A stretch of 32,570 nucleotides of DNA. It comes from Pseudomonadota bacterium (lineage in GTDB: Bacteria; Pseudomonadota; Gammaproteobacteria; Steroidobacterales; Steroidobacteraceae). A program made the translations under genes and the position numbers. Below are positions 8,944 through 17,880 of the stretch, one piece after another. Positions within the stretch are counted from its first letter, which is position 1, and the number at the start of each line of letters is the position of its first letter. The notes under the pieces were generated by a model. The model saw only the letters and a program-made list of their open reading frames with translations. It did no database searches and was not told the DNA's origin. Location of the stretch: contig JADJOO010000026.1 in the NCBI GenBank assembly GCA_016713725.1, positions 1-32,570 on the forward strand, given 5' to 3'.

Positions 8944-10258
8944 GTGCGAGAACCAATCAACTGGCGGCAATCGATCCGGCGAAGGCTATCTGGCACAGCC
9001 ATCCAGTGGTCCTTCCTGCGAGCCGTCGGCGGCGTATCGATCGTCAGGGCAAGCGGTGGAGCCTTGCTGTTCGTGAGCCAGCTGCTGCTTGCGTCCTGGA
9101 TGGGCGCGGACGATTTCGGAATCTACAGCTTTGCGTGGGCGTGCGTAGCGATCCTCGCCACACTTGTGGGTCTCGGCATGCCAGGTACGAGTGTCCGCTT
9201 CATCGCCAAGTACGAGGCAGAGGGCGACCCCAGTCGACTCCGCGGGCTGCTCCGGTTCTCTCGCGTCAATACGCTCCTCGCTGGTTTGATCGTCACACCG
9301 CTCGCCATGGCAGCGACCGTGGCGTTCTCCGGCGAATCGCGTTACGCGGACGCACTGTGCCTCGCGTTCCTCGCCATCCCCGCCCTCGCCTTCCTTAACC
9401 TCGACGCCGCTTTTGCGCGCGGTTTCAACTGGATGACAGGGTCTGCAATAGCAGAGCAAATCGCCCGCCCGACGATCCTGATCATGCTCGGAGCCCTGGT
9501 CGTCGTTCTGGTCATGGACCCGGAGGTCGGGCACTTCGTCGTGGCCTGCGTGGGGGCCTACGTCCTTGCCAGCCTCGTTCAGCACCTGTGCGTGCGCAAA
9601 GCCGTCGAGGCACGTATGCCGGCCGGCGAACGGCGTGCCGAACCAACCGAATGGCTCGCGGTGTCAGCCGGAATGCTGCTGTTGAACGGCTCGCAGACTA
9701 TTCGCATGAACACCGACCCACTGTTGGTTGGCCTGATGCTGCAGCCCGCGGATGTCGCGATCTACACCGCCGCGATGCGTACCGCCACGCTGGTTTCAAT
9801 CGTGATGTTGGTGGCAGGCGTAGTGGCACAACCGAGAATCTCGGCGCTGCATGCGTTGCGGTCGAACAGGGAGCTGTCCGGGTTCCTGTCCGCTACGACT
9901 CGCGGCGTGTTCCTGGTGTCACTCGTGATTGGGCTGATGCTGGCACTGGCCGGACGGCCGATTCTTGCCCTGTTCGGCCCGGAGTTCGTCGCCGGGTATC
10001 CCGTTCTGCTGGTACTCGTGGCCGCGCACGTTATGGCGGCGGCCATGGGTCCACTGACCAGTGCCCTGGTCATGACCGGGCAGCAGGCCTGGGCCGCCTC
10101 CATACATGCGGCGGCACTGCCGGTAAGCGCTGTACTCAGCTTCGTCCTGATTTCGCTGTTCGGCCTGATCGGCGCGGCCCTGGCGGCCGCCGCCAGCCTG
10201 ATTCCTGACGCAGCTTGTGCTGTACCTGCTGGTGCGTCGACTTCGGGGTGCCGGATGA
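8944..10258 (+). CDS. Wzx/MATE-like polysaccharide flippase (frameshift near the end)
   Basis: A polytopic membrane protein of the MOP exporter superfamily. The N-terminal segment VGGVSIVRASGGALLFVSQ and WMGADDFGIYSFAWA are typical of oligosaccharide flippases (family usually 400-480 residues with 12 helices). At about 10204 the frame must change: in the next frame the last helix reads LTQLVLYLLVRRLRGAG and stops at TGA 10256-10258, which overlaps the ATG of the GT8 gene. Without that change the frame runs on without stop and makes a false fusion with GT8. One extra base in ATTCC would explain it. The start is a GTG at 8944 and is the least certain point. It would move lipid-linked glycan across the inner membrane. 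Confidence 0.85.
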
Positions 10259-11880
10259 CTGTTCGCGTGATTGACGATCTTGAACCAGTTCATGTCGCCG
10301 TCACCTGCGACGAAAATTACGCCATGCCGCTCGCGGCCATGCTTGCGTCGCTGACCGCAAGCCTGGATCCGCACCGCCGGCTCGTCGTCCATGTGCTCGG
10401 ACATGACCTCCCGGCTTCGGTCTGGGACCGTCTGACGAAGTCGGTGCCTGACGGTCGCGTACGATGGAACCGTATCGACGTGGACACGTCGGGACTGCGC
10501 ACGGAGGGATTCGGCACCCGGGCTTACGACCACATTTCTCCGGTCTGCTATTTCCGGCTGCTGCTGCCCGAGCTGCTGCCCACCGACGTTGAAAAGGTGC
10601 TTTACCTCGACTGCGACTTGATCGTCCGGGACGACCTGTCATCGCTCTGGGAGACCGATGTTTCGGCGACGGCATTCGTCGCCGCACATGAACTCCGCAC
10701 GTCCGCTGTGAAAGCCCGGCTGGTGGACGGCATCCGGTTCCATCGCGAACTCGGCCTGACGCGAGACCGCGCCCGCTTCAATTCAGGCGTCCTCGTGATG
10801 AACCTGGTGCGGTGGCGGCGATCGCAATTGGCACTGCGTGCATTCAACTACCTGCGCGTGCTGGGTGACGACGTACTCTGGTACGAACAGGAGGCGCTGA
10901 ACGTGGTTGCCAGGGACGAGTATCGCGAACTCGACCCGTGGTGGAACGTGCCGTCACAGTGGGCCGAGCAGTGGCCGCATGACCGTGTAGCCATCGTTCA
11001 TTACCTGACCGCGAAGAAACCATGGCACTGGGACTACGCCTGGGCGGCAAGAAGTGCCTTCTTCGTTGCCCTGGATCGGACTCCGTGGGCCGGTTGGAGA
11101 CCCACGCGTCCGACGGGGGGGCACGCGCGCCGCCTGCTGGGCGGCCTGGCTAAAGCACTGCGCAAGCGTGCGTATGCCGCGCGGCGTGCGTTCGTGGCAC
11201 TGCAACGCAACCTGGAATATCGACTGGTCAGACCGAAGGCGCTCACCTCCGGAACGCCAGGACTCGCGCGTCGTGGTACGAGTCCCGAGATACGCCTGTT
11301 CATGACCGTCGATCAAATCGACGAGCGGCTCTGCCGGACCCTCGAAGCATACTTCCTCGCAGGTGTGGATCGGGCCTTTGTTCTCGCCACCTCCGGCCAC
11401 GCTGTGGTTCCGGGCCTCCCTCCCCTGCTGCAGTCGCGTTTGCACGTTTTCAGTTGCAGCGGCGCTCCCGGCGAGCACGGCTTGCGCCGACTGCTTGACC
11501 GCTTCGGCGAGACGCACTGGTGCCTGCTTGGGGACCAGCATCTGGAAGCCGTGGACCAGGATGGCCGGCCGGTGAACTTTCGCGACCAAAGTGCACGTCT
11601 CGACGCGGCGGGGATCGAAATCGTCGAGGCCGTGACCGGCACTGGCGTATTGCTGGAGATGACCGCGCGCGACCTGCGCAGCGGCCGTGTATTCCAGGGA
11701 GCGGCCATCGTCGATGCCGTGCTGCACGCTTACGACAAGCCGTCGTTTCTGTCGCGGGTGTTCCTGCTGAAGTACAGGAAGACCATGCTGCTGGATGCCA
11801 ATGCCGCGCTATCGGGCAACGCACGCATCCGTGAACATCGCCTCCGCCTCAGGCGCCCCGTTGATGCAGGCGGTCCTTGA
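10255..11880 (+). CDS. GT8 glycosyltransferase with an extra C-terminal GT-A-like domain
   Basis: Residues 1-280 are a retaining GT8 domain of the LgtC type: HVAVTCDENYAMPLAAML at the N-terminus, the metal-binding YLDCDLIV (Asp119 and Asp121), FNSGVLVMNLVRWR, and WNVPSQW with HYLTAKKPWHW at the end of the domain. A basic, helical linker follows. Residues about 345-541 (IRLFMTVDQIDERLCRTLEA and WCLLGDQHLEAVDQDG) resemble the GT-A fold proteins with a WCL..DADE motif, but here the acidic pair is replaced by GDQHLE, so this second domain may be inactive. ATG 10255 overlaps the flippase stop. The last 32 bases overlap the end of the GMC gene on the other strand. Confidence 0.85.
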   Translation: MTVRVIDDLEPVHVAVTCDENYAMPLAAMLASLTASLDPHRRLVVHVLGHDLPASVWDRLTKSVPDGRVRWNRIDVDTSGLRTEGFGTRAYDHISPVCYFRLLLPELLPTDVEKVLYLDCDLIVRDDLSSLWETDVSATAFVAAHELRTSAVKARLVDGIRFHRELGLTRDRARFNSGVLVMNLVRWRRSQLALRAFNYLRVLGDDVLWYEQEALNVVARDEYRELDPWWNVPSQWAEQWPHDRVAIVHYLTAKKPWHWDYAWAARSAFFVALDRTPWAGWRPTRPTGGHARRLLGGLAKALRKRAYAARRAFVALQRNLEYRLVRPKALTSGTPGLARRGTSPEIRLFMTVDQIDERLCRTLEAYFLAGVDRAFVLATSGHAVVPGLPPLLQSRLHVFSCSGAPGEHGLRRLLDRFGETHWCLLGDQHLEAVDQDGRPVNFRDQSARLDAAGIEIVEAVTGTGVLLEMTARDLRSGRVFQGAAIVDAVLHAYDKPSFLSRVFLLKYRKTMLLDANAALSGNARIREHRLRLRRPVDAGGP

Positions 11881-13459
11881 GCTTATCCGCCATTCGTATC
11901 GCCAGCGCCGCGATCGTCAAGGTCGGATTTGCATAGCCGCCGGTCGGAAAGACCGAGCTGCCGGCAACGTGCAGATTGCTCATGCCGTGCACCTTGCAGT
12001 CGGCGTCGACGACGCCACGCGCAGGGTCCAAATGCATGCGTGTGGTACCCATGTGATGCTTGCCGCCCAGCATGGACCTTGGCCAGCCGTCCTCGCCGCA
12101 CATTCCGTGTTCGATGAGATGGCCGAGCCCGAGGCGTGGCAGCTCGCTGCGAAGGACCGCCATTAGCCGTTCGTAACCGTGTTTGTCCGCCTCGTTGATG
12201 CGCCAGTCGATCCGGACCCTGGGCAATCCGAGCCAGTCCCGGCGCCTGCCAAGCGTTACCCTGCTGTCACGACATGGCGTCGTTTCAAGGACCACGCGCA
12301 GGGCCAGCACGTCGTCCCGGCGGAGGACACCGCGGACCCTGTCCCAGGCAGTCCTGCCTGCGTTAGTGACGTCGCTGGCGAGATCACGCAGATCCTGACC
12401 CAGGCGCCCGTCCGGATGGTCACGGTGCCGCAATACCTCCAGCAGGTGGTTCAGGGCACTCCCGCCGGTGGACGAATAGGCCGCGACAGCCTTGTAGCGC
12501 GCCCGTCGCAACAAGTAGACGGATGCCCCATTCAGTCGTTCCTGCCGCAGCAACCGATCGCTCAGGCTGATCGCAGCATGAACTTTCTGCGTGCTGCCGA
12601 CCTGCTCGTAACCCTCGATGACGTACAGGCTCTTGTCGAAATCCGCGCGCGCGGGCTGATAGTAACCGGGAAAAAAATACGGGTGGTCCATGAAGTAGCG
12701 CCCGACCAGGTCATGGTCATTCCCCAGGCCATTCGGTCGTGCGCCCGTCGAGGCCAGCAGCACCCGGGCGTTCTCGATCCCGCCGCAGGCCAGCACATAG
12801 TGCCGCGCGTGTACCGTCAGCTTGGCGCGATTCAAGGTGGCCAGGGCAAGACCGGTCACGCGCCTCGCGTCGGGGTCGGTCTGGATCTCCATCAGGTTCG
12901 CGTTCAGGTAGACGTCGATGTTGCCGGCGGCTCGCAGGTTCTCGCGATACGCCTGCCCGAGATCGGTGGGATGACTGAACTGGTAGATGCGCGTCTGTAG
13001 CAGGTCGCTCGACACGCGCAGCGCGCCCCCGAACGATTCCAGCCAGCCGGCCGGGGCGAAGTCGTAGCGACCCAGCTTGCAGAAGCCGTGCGCGCGCCGA
13101 TAGTACGGCTCGAGTTGCGCGTGGCTGATCGGCCAGCCACTGTCGTCGATCCCCTCGCGATTCTCGAAATCCACTGGGTCCAGCGGCCGGCATTGCCCGC
13201 CCCAGCGGGTCGTGCTGCCGCCGAACCTGCGCAGCCTCGAAAACACCGTCGAGTGATTTCTGCGGCCGACATTCTCGCCGAGGTAAAGAAACTGTGTGGT
13301 ATGGCGATGGGCGAAATCGCCCGATTCGATCAGCGCCACCCTGTCGTGGCCCGCCGCGAACTCCATCGCCAACGCGATGCCCGCCGCCCCGGCACCTACG
13401 ATCGCGACGTCGGTATCGATCACCGTACCATTCAGGCGACGCGCGTCGTGGAACGACAT
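11849..13459 (-). CDS. GMC-family FAD-dependent oxidoreductase
   Basis: The N-terminus has the dinucleotide-binding motif DVAIVGAGAAGIALAMEF, and FGGSTTRWGGQCRPLDPVDF is the region covering the flavin in GMC oxidoreductases. RHYVLACGGIENARVLL follows, and the C-terminus carries GKHHMGTTRMH and NLHVAGSSVFPTGGYANPT, the FAD C-terminal motif with the active-site region. Length (536 residues) is normal for the family. ATG 13459 lies three bases after the TAG of the phosphatase-like gene, with AGGAA serving as ribosome site, so the two form an operon. In a glycan locus it could oxidise a sugar or polyol hydroxyl. The substrate is inferred only from context. Confidence 0.9.
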   Translation of the reverse strand: MSFHDARRLNGTVIDTDVAIVGAGAAGIALAMEFAAGHDRVALIESGDFAHRHTTQFLYLGENVGRRNHSTVFSRLRRFGGSTTRWGGQCRPLDPVDFENREGIDDSGWPISHAQLEPYYRRAHGFCKLGRYDFAPAGWLESFGGALRVSSDLLQTRIYQFSHPTDLGQAYRENLRAAGNIDVYLNANLMEIQTDPDARRVTGLALATLNRAKLTVHARHYVLACGGIENARVLLASTGARPNGLGNDHDLVGRYFMDHPYFFPGYYQPARADFDKSLYVIEGYEQVGSTQKVHAAISLSDRLLRQERLNGASVYLLRRARYKAVAAYSSTGGSALNHLLEVLRHRDHPDGRLGQDLRDLASDVTNAGRTAWDRVRGVLRRDDVLALRVVLETTPCRDSRVTLGRRRDWLGLPRVRIDWRINEADKHGYERLMAVLRSELPRLGLGHLIEHGMCGEDGWPRSMLGGKHHMGTTRMHLDPARGVVDADCKVHGMSNLHVAGSSVFPTGGYANPTLTIAALAIRMADKLKDRLHQRGA

Positions 13460-13462
13460 TTC

Positions 13463-15015
13463 CTAGCGCGACCTGCGCAAGAGGCTGCGGCCTTGAAAGG
13501 ATGCCGGCTGCCGCACCCCGAGCAGATCCAACGCGGTAGGAGCCAGGTCCAGAATACTGGCCCCTCCCGGGTGTTGCGGGACCACAAACGGGCCGCCCGC
13601 CCGACCAGGAATCCACGCCGCCGGTGATTGCCGGATCGACCCAACGGATGCCGTCCGGGCGTCGGCCATGCGATCGAACCGAACAAGTCGGAAGCGACGC
13701 TTCGGTGCGACTCAGCCGCGGCAGGATTCCAGCGTACCACGAGGTCTGGCAGGTACTTTCGCATCGGTCCGTCGGCGAAAATCTGCTCCGCGAAACCGAT
13801 CTCGTTCACGAGCGGCTCCCCTGTATCGGCATCCCTGAACGTACGCAGGCCGTCGGCAATCCGTTCGCAGAGAGGCCGGTACATCTCCAGCGGCACGATG
13901 CCATCGCGTTCGCGCCCACGCAGGTTGATCCGGATGTATCCGTCGAGGTCGCAGAAGGCCACGAATGCCTCGGTTCGCGACCAATCGACGCCACCCGAGC
14001 GCCAATGCAGCGTCAGCTTGTCCTGGATTCCCTGTGGCAGCCGCTGCTTGACGCGCGCGCGCAGTTCGCCTGGCACCAGCTGGCGAAGCCGGTCGGTCAG
14101 CCGGGTCCGGCGAACCGGACGTTCATCGAACGGGCCACCACGAAGGACGCGTGCCAACATCTCCGGAAGCATGCTCGTTCGATCGTTGTTCGGTCCCATG
14201 CCGTGCAATGCAAACACCATCACCGCCGCGTCGCCACCGGCCTCCTCGACGAGGCGGCCGACTGCCGCGTCGCAAGCGGCGTAGATATCGCGCAGGGCAT
14301 TCGCGATCGACTCGAGCTGCGCGTCGGTTGCGCGACCCTTGCGTATCGTTCGCTCCCACAGCAGATGCCCGCCCCGATGCGTCGAGGAAAAGCAGATCAG
14401 CGCGAGGTCCCAGGGATGCTTCCGCATCAAGGTGCGACCCAGATCGCCGACTCGCCGCGCGGTTTCGACGCACTGGTCCCGTACCGAGATGCATTCCGCC
14501 GCGCTGAGTTCGTGCGCCGTTTCCTCATCGAACGGTGCGTCGCCGAACTCACGGCGTATCTCGTCCAGCAGACCGGGCGGTGTCGAGCCTCGCCCCTGCA
14601 GTAGCTCGTGGGTCGCCCAGCCCGAAACCTCGATGCCGTCGTAGGCAGGTGGCGCGTAACAGAGAGGGACGTCGACCACGATGACACCCCGGTCACTGCC
14701 TGGGAGTTGCCGCCAGAACGGCTCCAGCGGCATCCACGCGGGTCTCGGTCTTTCGCCAGTCATCGTCTCCGGACGCCAGACCAGATAGTGGTACATGCCG
14801 ATTCGGTCCGGCGTGCTGCTGGCGTAGAAACACGGCCACGGCGCGCCGACTAGCCAGTACGCCGTGGAACGCAGCTCCATCATCACGCCCCGACGCTGCA
14901 GGGCCGCCAGATTCGGCAGCAAGCCGTCGGCAATCCACTGCTGGATCAACGTGATTTCTGCTGCATCCAGGCCAATCATCAGCACGGGACGATGGCTGGC
15001 CACTGAGTGGGTCAT
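13463..15015 (-). CDS. Alkaline phosphatase superfamily protein (type I phosphodiesterase/nucleotide pyrophosphatase-like), C-terminal frameshift
   Basis: The start MTHSVASHRPVLMIGLDAAE and LIQQWIADGLLPNLAALQRRG match the N-terminal strand and metal site of phosphodiesterase-type members. Further signals are GIEVSGWATHE, DLALICFSSTHRGGHLLW and AAVMVFALHGMGPNND with metal-binding His residues. Near 13588 the frame changes from SGNHRRRGFLVGRA to GGPFVVPQHPGGASILDLAP, TALDLLGV and GRSLLRRSR; this second frame ends at TAG 13463-13465, three bases before the GMC start. The uncorrected frame instead runs into the GMC gene, which supports the correction. The repeated GGGC units at the site are prone to slips. 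Such proteins often occur in exopolysaccharide loci; a hydrolase or transfer role on phospho-substituents is possible. Confidence 0.85.
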
Positions 15016-15200
15016 GACAGGAAGGTGATTACCGGGAGGTTGCTGAATTCGTCGGCCGGACCGTATGTCGCGGCCGCGTACATGTACCAGTCTTGCTTCG
15101 ACACACCGATAGCATTTACCGGGTAGGTGATCAACCCGACTTGGTGCCGGTTCGCTCGTATGAAGTGGGGCTGTAGGTAGATCAGCGAATTGCCGGCTCC
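15012..15200 (-). pseudogene. Orphan C-terminal coding fragment overlapping the phosphatase-like start
   Basis: The minus strand reads a protein-like segment, NSLIYLQPHFIRANRHQVG then ITYPVNAIGVSKQDWYMYA and EFSNLPVITFLS, ending in a TGA that overlaps the ATG of the next gene (ATGA), as real gene pairs do. Further upstream the same frame is only the antisense of the cytochrome gene and has the His/Arg/Gln-rich composition of noise. It may be the tail of a gene whose front was lost when the present upstream DNA arrived. I recognise no family, and chance cannot be excluded. Confidence 0.35.
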
Positions 15201-15251
15201 CGACTTGAGGGGGAACGTCCGGTGCAACAGCGATCCATTGGCGGAGTTTTC

Positions 15252-15635
15252 ATGAACACGAAATTCCTGTGTTTTGTCGCCGCTGCTGCGGTCACCGTGC
15301 CGCTGTTGGCTGGCTGCCAGCGGTCGCCCGAGATCAGCTACATCAAGGACGTGGCACCCATTCTCGACAAGCACTGCAAGAGCTGCCACGTTGCCGGACA
15401 GGCCGGCTACGTCGTGAGCGGCTTCGAACTGGAGAGCTACGAGACGTTGATGAAGGGCACGCAATACGGGCCAGTGGTCCTGCCGGGAGATCCGCTGACG
15501 AGCGTGCTCGTCATGCTGGTCGAAGGGCGCGCGGACCCGTCGTTGAAAATGCCGCATGGCGATGCCAGGCCACTCGAGCCGGCGGAGATTGCGACCATCC
15601 GGCAGTGGGTCGAGCAAGGCGCAAAAAACAATTAG
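15252..15635 (+). CDS. Small c-type cytochrome lipoprotein
   Basis: ATG 15252 has a GGAG ribosome site five bases upstream. Residues 1-22 are a lipoprotein signal with lipobox LLAGC (Cys22 to be lipidated). A heme c motif CKSCH sits at residues 42-46, and SLKMPHGD further on offers a Met ligand. The IKDVAPILDKHC lead and the ending EIATIRQWVEQGAKNN match the small cytochrome domain often called planctomycete-type cytochrome C, which occurs widely in proteobacteria. The 127-residue product would be anchored at a membrane, facing the periplasm, and carry one electron. It ends five bases from the convergent YIP1 gene. Its partner is unknown. Confidence 0.9.
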   Translation: MNTKFLCFVAAAAVTVPLLAGCQRSPEISYIKDVAPILDKHCKSCHVAGQAGYVVSGFELESYETLMKGTQYGPVVLPGDPLTSVLVMLVEGRADPSLKMPHGDARPLEPAEIATIRQWVEQGAKNN

Positions 15636-15640
15636 CAGCT

Positions 15641-16900
15641 TCAGTTACGTTTCACGCCCTCGTTCCTCAGGGCTTCGAGCCCCGCCAGGTCGAGACTTGC
15701 AACGGCTGCCTTGAGTTCCGTGATGCTGGAGGCCTCGCCGCTCAACTTGACCGAGAAGCGCTCGCCCAGCACGGTCGAATATTCGCCGCTCTTCCGCCCG
15801 GCATCCCATTCCTCGTGGACCATCCGGCCGTCCTGCGTGTAGGTCTTCTCGTGGCCCTGGTCCGTTTCCCGCTCCTGCTCCACGCCAGCCCAGCCGGCGA
15901 ACGCCATCATGCCCTTCATGCTGCCCATGTCGACGATCTCGAGGCGCAGCGAACGCCCTGCGTCGTTCGAATATGTCCCGCGCGCCTCGGTGATCTGCAT
16001 TCCCATTGCTTTGTTGCGTGCTGCAGAAATCTCCGTCCGCCGCAGACCCGCAAGGGACTCCGGCACAAAGGGCTTGATCCGGTCGGGCGCCAGTGACTCG
16101 ACCTGGTCTCCGCCGCCGGCCACCGCCGACAGGATGTCCCCTGCAGCGTCGCGCTGGGCGTTCACGTCGCCGGACTTCTGCGCGGCTTCCATCTTCTTGC
16201 CCGCCTCCTCCGCCTGCCGCGCCATGGACTCCAGCTTACCCATGGGGCTGTCCGCGTCGAAGCCGCCGGCATCCCCAGAATCGCTGACGCCCGGCAAGCC
16301 GGAACCGCGCATGTTGCCGACGCCGATGATGCCGCCCACGGCGAAACTGATCAGCCAGCTCAAGACGATTGCGATTACAAAGGTGACCGCGGTGTAACCT
16401 GCGGCTTTCTCCGACGGGCACTTCATCGTCTGCGGGAGTCCGAGATAGAGCAGGTAGATGCTGTAGACCCCACCGGCCAGCAGGATCAGCATCGAAACCC
16501 ATGGCAGGACCTGGCCAATTCCGGCAATCCAGCTGGCCGTCGAGGCGTACACCACAACCTTAAATGCCTGCACGCGGTTCTTCTGACCACCGAACGTGGG
16601 CGCGAGCGCATCGACGATCAATGACAGGACGTACACGGATGCAAGCCCGAGCACGTAGCTCATGACCATCCCGCTGAGTCCGGCGCCGACGCTTGCGCGA
16701 TAGGTCCCGAGGAACGGCAGATCGATACCGATGACGCTGTGCTTCAAGAACCCGAACACCGCCGGGATGGCGGCCAGGACCAGCACGTAGTCTTTGTAGA
16801 TGCCTCCGATCGTCGCCGGCTCCGAGGCGATGACGGGCCACTCGTTGCGCGGCGTTCCCAGAATGGCCTTGACGCGCGCAATCTGCTTGCTGAGGTCCAT
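15641..16900 (-). CDS. YIP1-family membrane protein with a long soluble tail
   Basis: The first 215 residues carry a YIP1 domain: MDLSKQIARVKAILGTPRNE and WPVIASEP, then several hydrophobic segments (YVLVLAAIPAVFGFLKH, MVMSYVLGLASVYVLSLIVD, WVSMLILLAGGVYSIYLLYL, VIAIVLSWLISFAVGGIIGV). YIP1 proteins in bacteria are of unknown function. The remaining 200 residues are soluble, beginning with a charged helix (MARQAEEAGKKMEAAQKSGD) followed by a beta-rich part. The start is well supported by AAGGGGGGAG five bases before ATG 16900. It is convergent with the cytochrome and divergent from dodecin. Confidence 0.85.
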   Translation of the reverse strand: MDLSKQIARVKAILGTPRNEWPVIASEPATIGGIYKDYVLVLAAIPAVFGFLKHSVIGIDLPFLGTYRASVGAGLSGMVMSYVLGLASVYVLSLIVDALAPTFGGQKNRVQAFKVVVYASTASWIAGIGQVLPWVSMLILLAGGVYSIYLLYLGLPQTMKCPSEKAAGYTAVTFVIAIVLSWLISFAVGGIIGVGNMRGSGLPGVSDSGDAGGFDADSPMGKLESMARQAEEAGKKMEAAQKSGDVNAQRDAAGDILSAVAGGGDQVESLAPDRIKPFVPESLAGLRRTEISAARNKAMGMQITEARGTYSNDAGRSLRLEIVDMGSMKGMMAFAGWAGVEQERETDQGHEKTYTQDGRMVHEEWDAGRKSGEYSTVLGERFSVKLSGEASSITELKAAVASLDLAGLEALRNEGVKRN

Positions 16901-16970
16901 GATCGCTCCCCCCTTTCGACGATAACGGCCTGAGGCGTGATCTTGCTCCCCATGATGGCGCGCAACAAGT

Positions 16971-16988
16971 CGCAGGCCGTCGCCTGCG
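16971..16988. other. Short perfect hairpin in the YIP1-dodecin gap
   Basis: CGCAGGC and GCCTGCG form a seven-base stem with a four-base CGTC loop. There is no T-run after it, so it is not an obvious intrinsic terminator. It lies in the divergent intergenic region of 165 bases and would be at the front of either transcript. It may also be chance in GC-rich DNA. Confidence 0.3.
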
Positions 16989-17065
16989 CTCCTGCGGGCG
17001 TATGCTGACGGCAGCGAGTCGCACCTCCTGCGGCCCGCGCGTCGTTACACAGGGGAGTGAGCACC

Positions 17066-17290
17066 ATGGCGAAGAAGAAATCGGACAGCGGCGTCTATCG
17101 CGTCACGGAGATCATCGGCACAAGCACGGTGTCCTGGGAGGATGCGGCAACCAGTGCCGTGGAATTGGCGGGAAAATCGTTACGTGACCTGCGCGTCGCC
17201 GAGGTCAGCAAGCTCGACATGAAAGTCGAGGATGGCAAGGTCGTCGCGTACCGGGCGCGGGTTTCCCTGTCCTTCAAGTACGAGGTGTGA
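17066..17290 (+). CDS. Dodecin, flavin-storage protein
   Basis: The 74-residue product shows the family signature clearly: VYRVTEIIGTSTVSWEDAA, then ELAGKSLRDLRVAEVSKLD, and the ending GKVVAYRARVSLSFKYEV. Dodecins form a hollow dodecamer that binds flavins (or CoA in some bacteria) and buffers free flavin. ATG 17066 follows AGGGGAG with eight bases between; a GTG at 17057 overlaps that site and is less likely. It is a single gene, divergent from the YIP1 gene. Nothing odd is visible. Confidence 0.95.
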   Translation: MAKKKSDSGVYRVTEIIGTSTVSWEDAATSAVELAGKSLRDLRVAEVSKLDMKVEDGKVVAYRARVSLSFKYEV

Positions 17291-17320
17291 CCGCAGGACC
17301 GAGGTGGGACGACCGCCGGC

Positions 17321-17596
17321 CTACTCGGCCTTGAGATCGCGAATTCGGCGCCGGAGTGCGAGGAGCGCAGCCTCCTCCCAGCCGGACGGGGTCGGCGCGT
17401 CCACACAAGAAACGGGGTCACCCGACAGGGACTCGACATGGCGCTCGACCCGCTTGAGCACGATGGTCTCCCCAGTCCGTGGCACCCACGTCCCCACGCG
17501 GTTGCTCACGCCGCTCGACCGGTGCGTCGCGATTCGTTTCCGTGGGTTTCTTCTGCTCTTGCACTGGACCTGACCCTCTCGAACCGAGCGAAGCAT
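17321..17596 (-). CDS. Possible small protein of unknown function
   Basis: A 91-residue frame lies in the 590-base gap between dodecin and the kinase. The second half (NRVGTWVPRTGETIVLKRVE and SGWEEAALLALRRRIRDLKAE) looks like a real small protein with a C-terminal amphipathic helix; the first 30 residues are Arg/Ser-rich and may not be translated. No good ribosome site was seen for any start. The rest of the gap, about 17600-17880, should hold the kinase promoter, but I see no distinct boxes. Confidence 0.3.
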   Translation of the reverse strand: MLRSVREGQVQCKSRRNPRKRIATHRSSGVSNRVGTWVPRTGETIVLKRVERHVESLSGDPVSCVDAPTPSGWEEAALLALRRRIRDLKAE

Positions 17597-17880
17597 AGTT
17601 CCGCTCGCCGCCCACGACTGCGACCGCCGTCACATCGGGAGGGAGTTGCGGTCGCCGCCAAGTCTCGCCGCCGCGGTTTGTTATGTTCTTTCCGTGGCTT
17701 ACGGCTCACAACTCGACCGTCTTGCAAGATCTCTCCAGGACCGCGCTCGAGCGTGCCCGAACCGGGCGAGATATCTGCTGGACCTGCACGGACTCATGGC
17801 CTACAAAGACGCTCCTGCTTTACGGCACACATTGCACCGGCACCATGGGTTTGCAGTCATTCAAGAAAGGGACAAGTGCA

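Noticed and set aside
8944..11880. A 978-residue flippase-GT8 fusion protein
   Set aside because: The other frame closes the flippase at a stop that overlaps the GT8 start, so two genes plus an indel explain it better.
15012..15617. A full 201-residue minus-strand gene
   Set aside because: Its first two thirds are antisense to the clear cytochrome c gene and have noise-like composition; only the C-terminal part is kept as a possible fragment.
17683..17880. A longer N-terminus of the kinase
   Set aside because: The added residues have no domain character and the ATG at 17881 has a good ribosome site.
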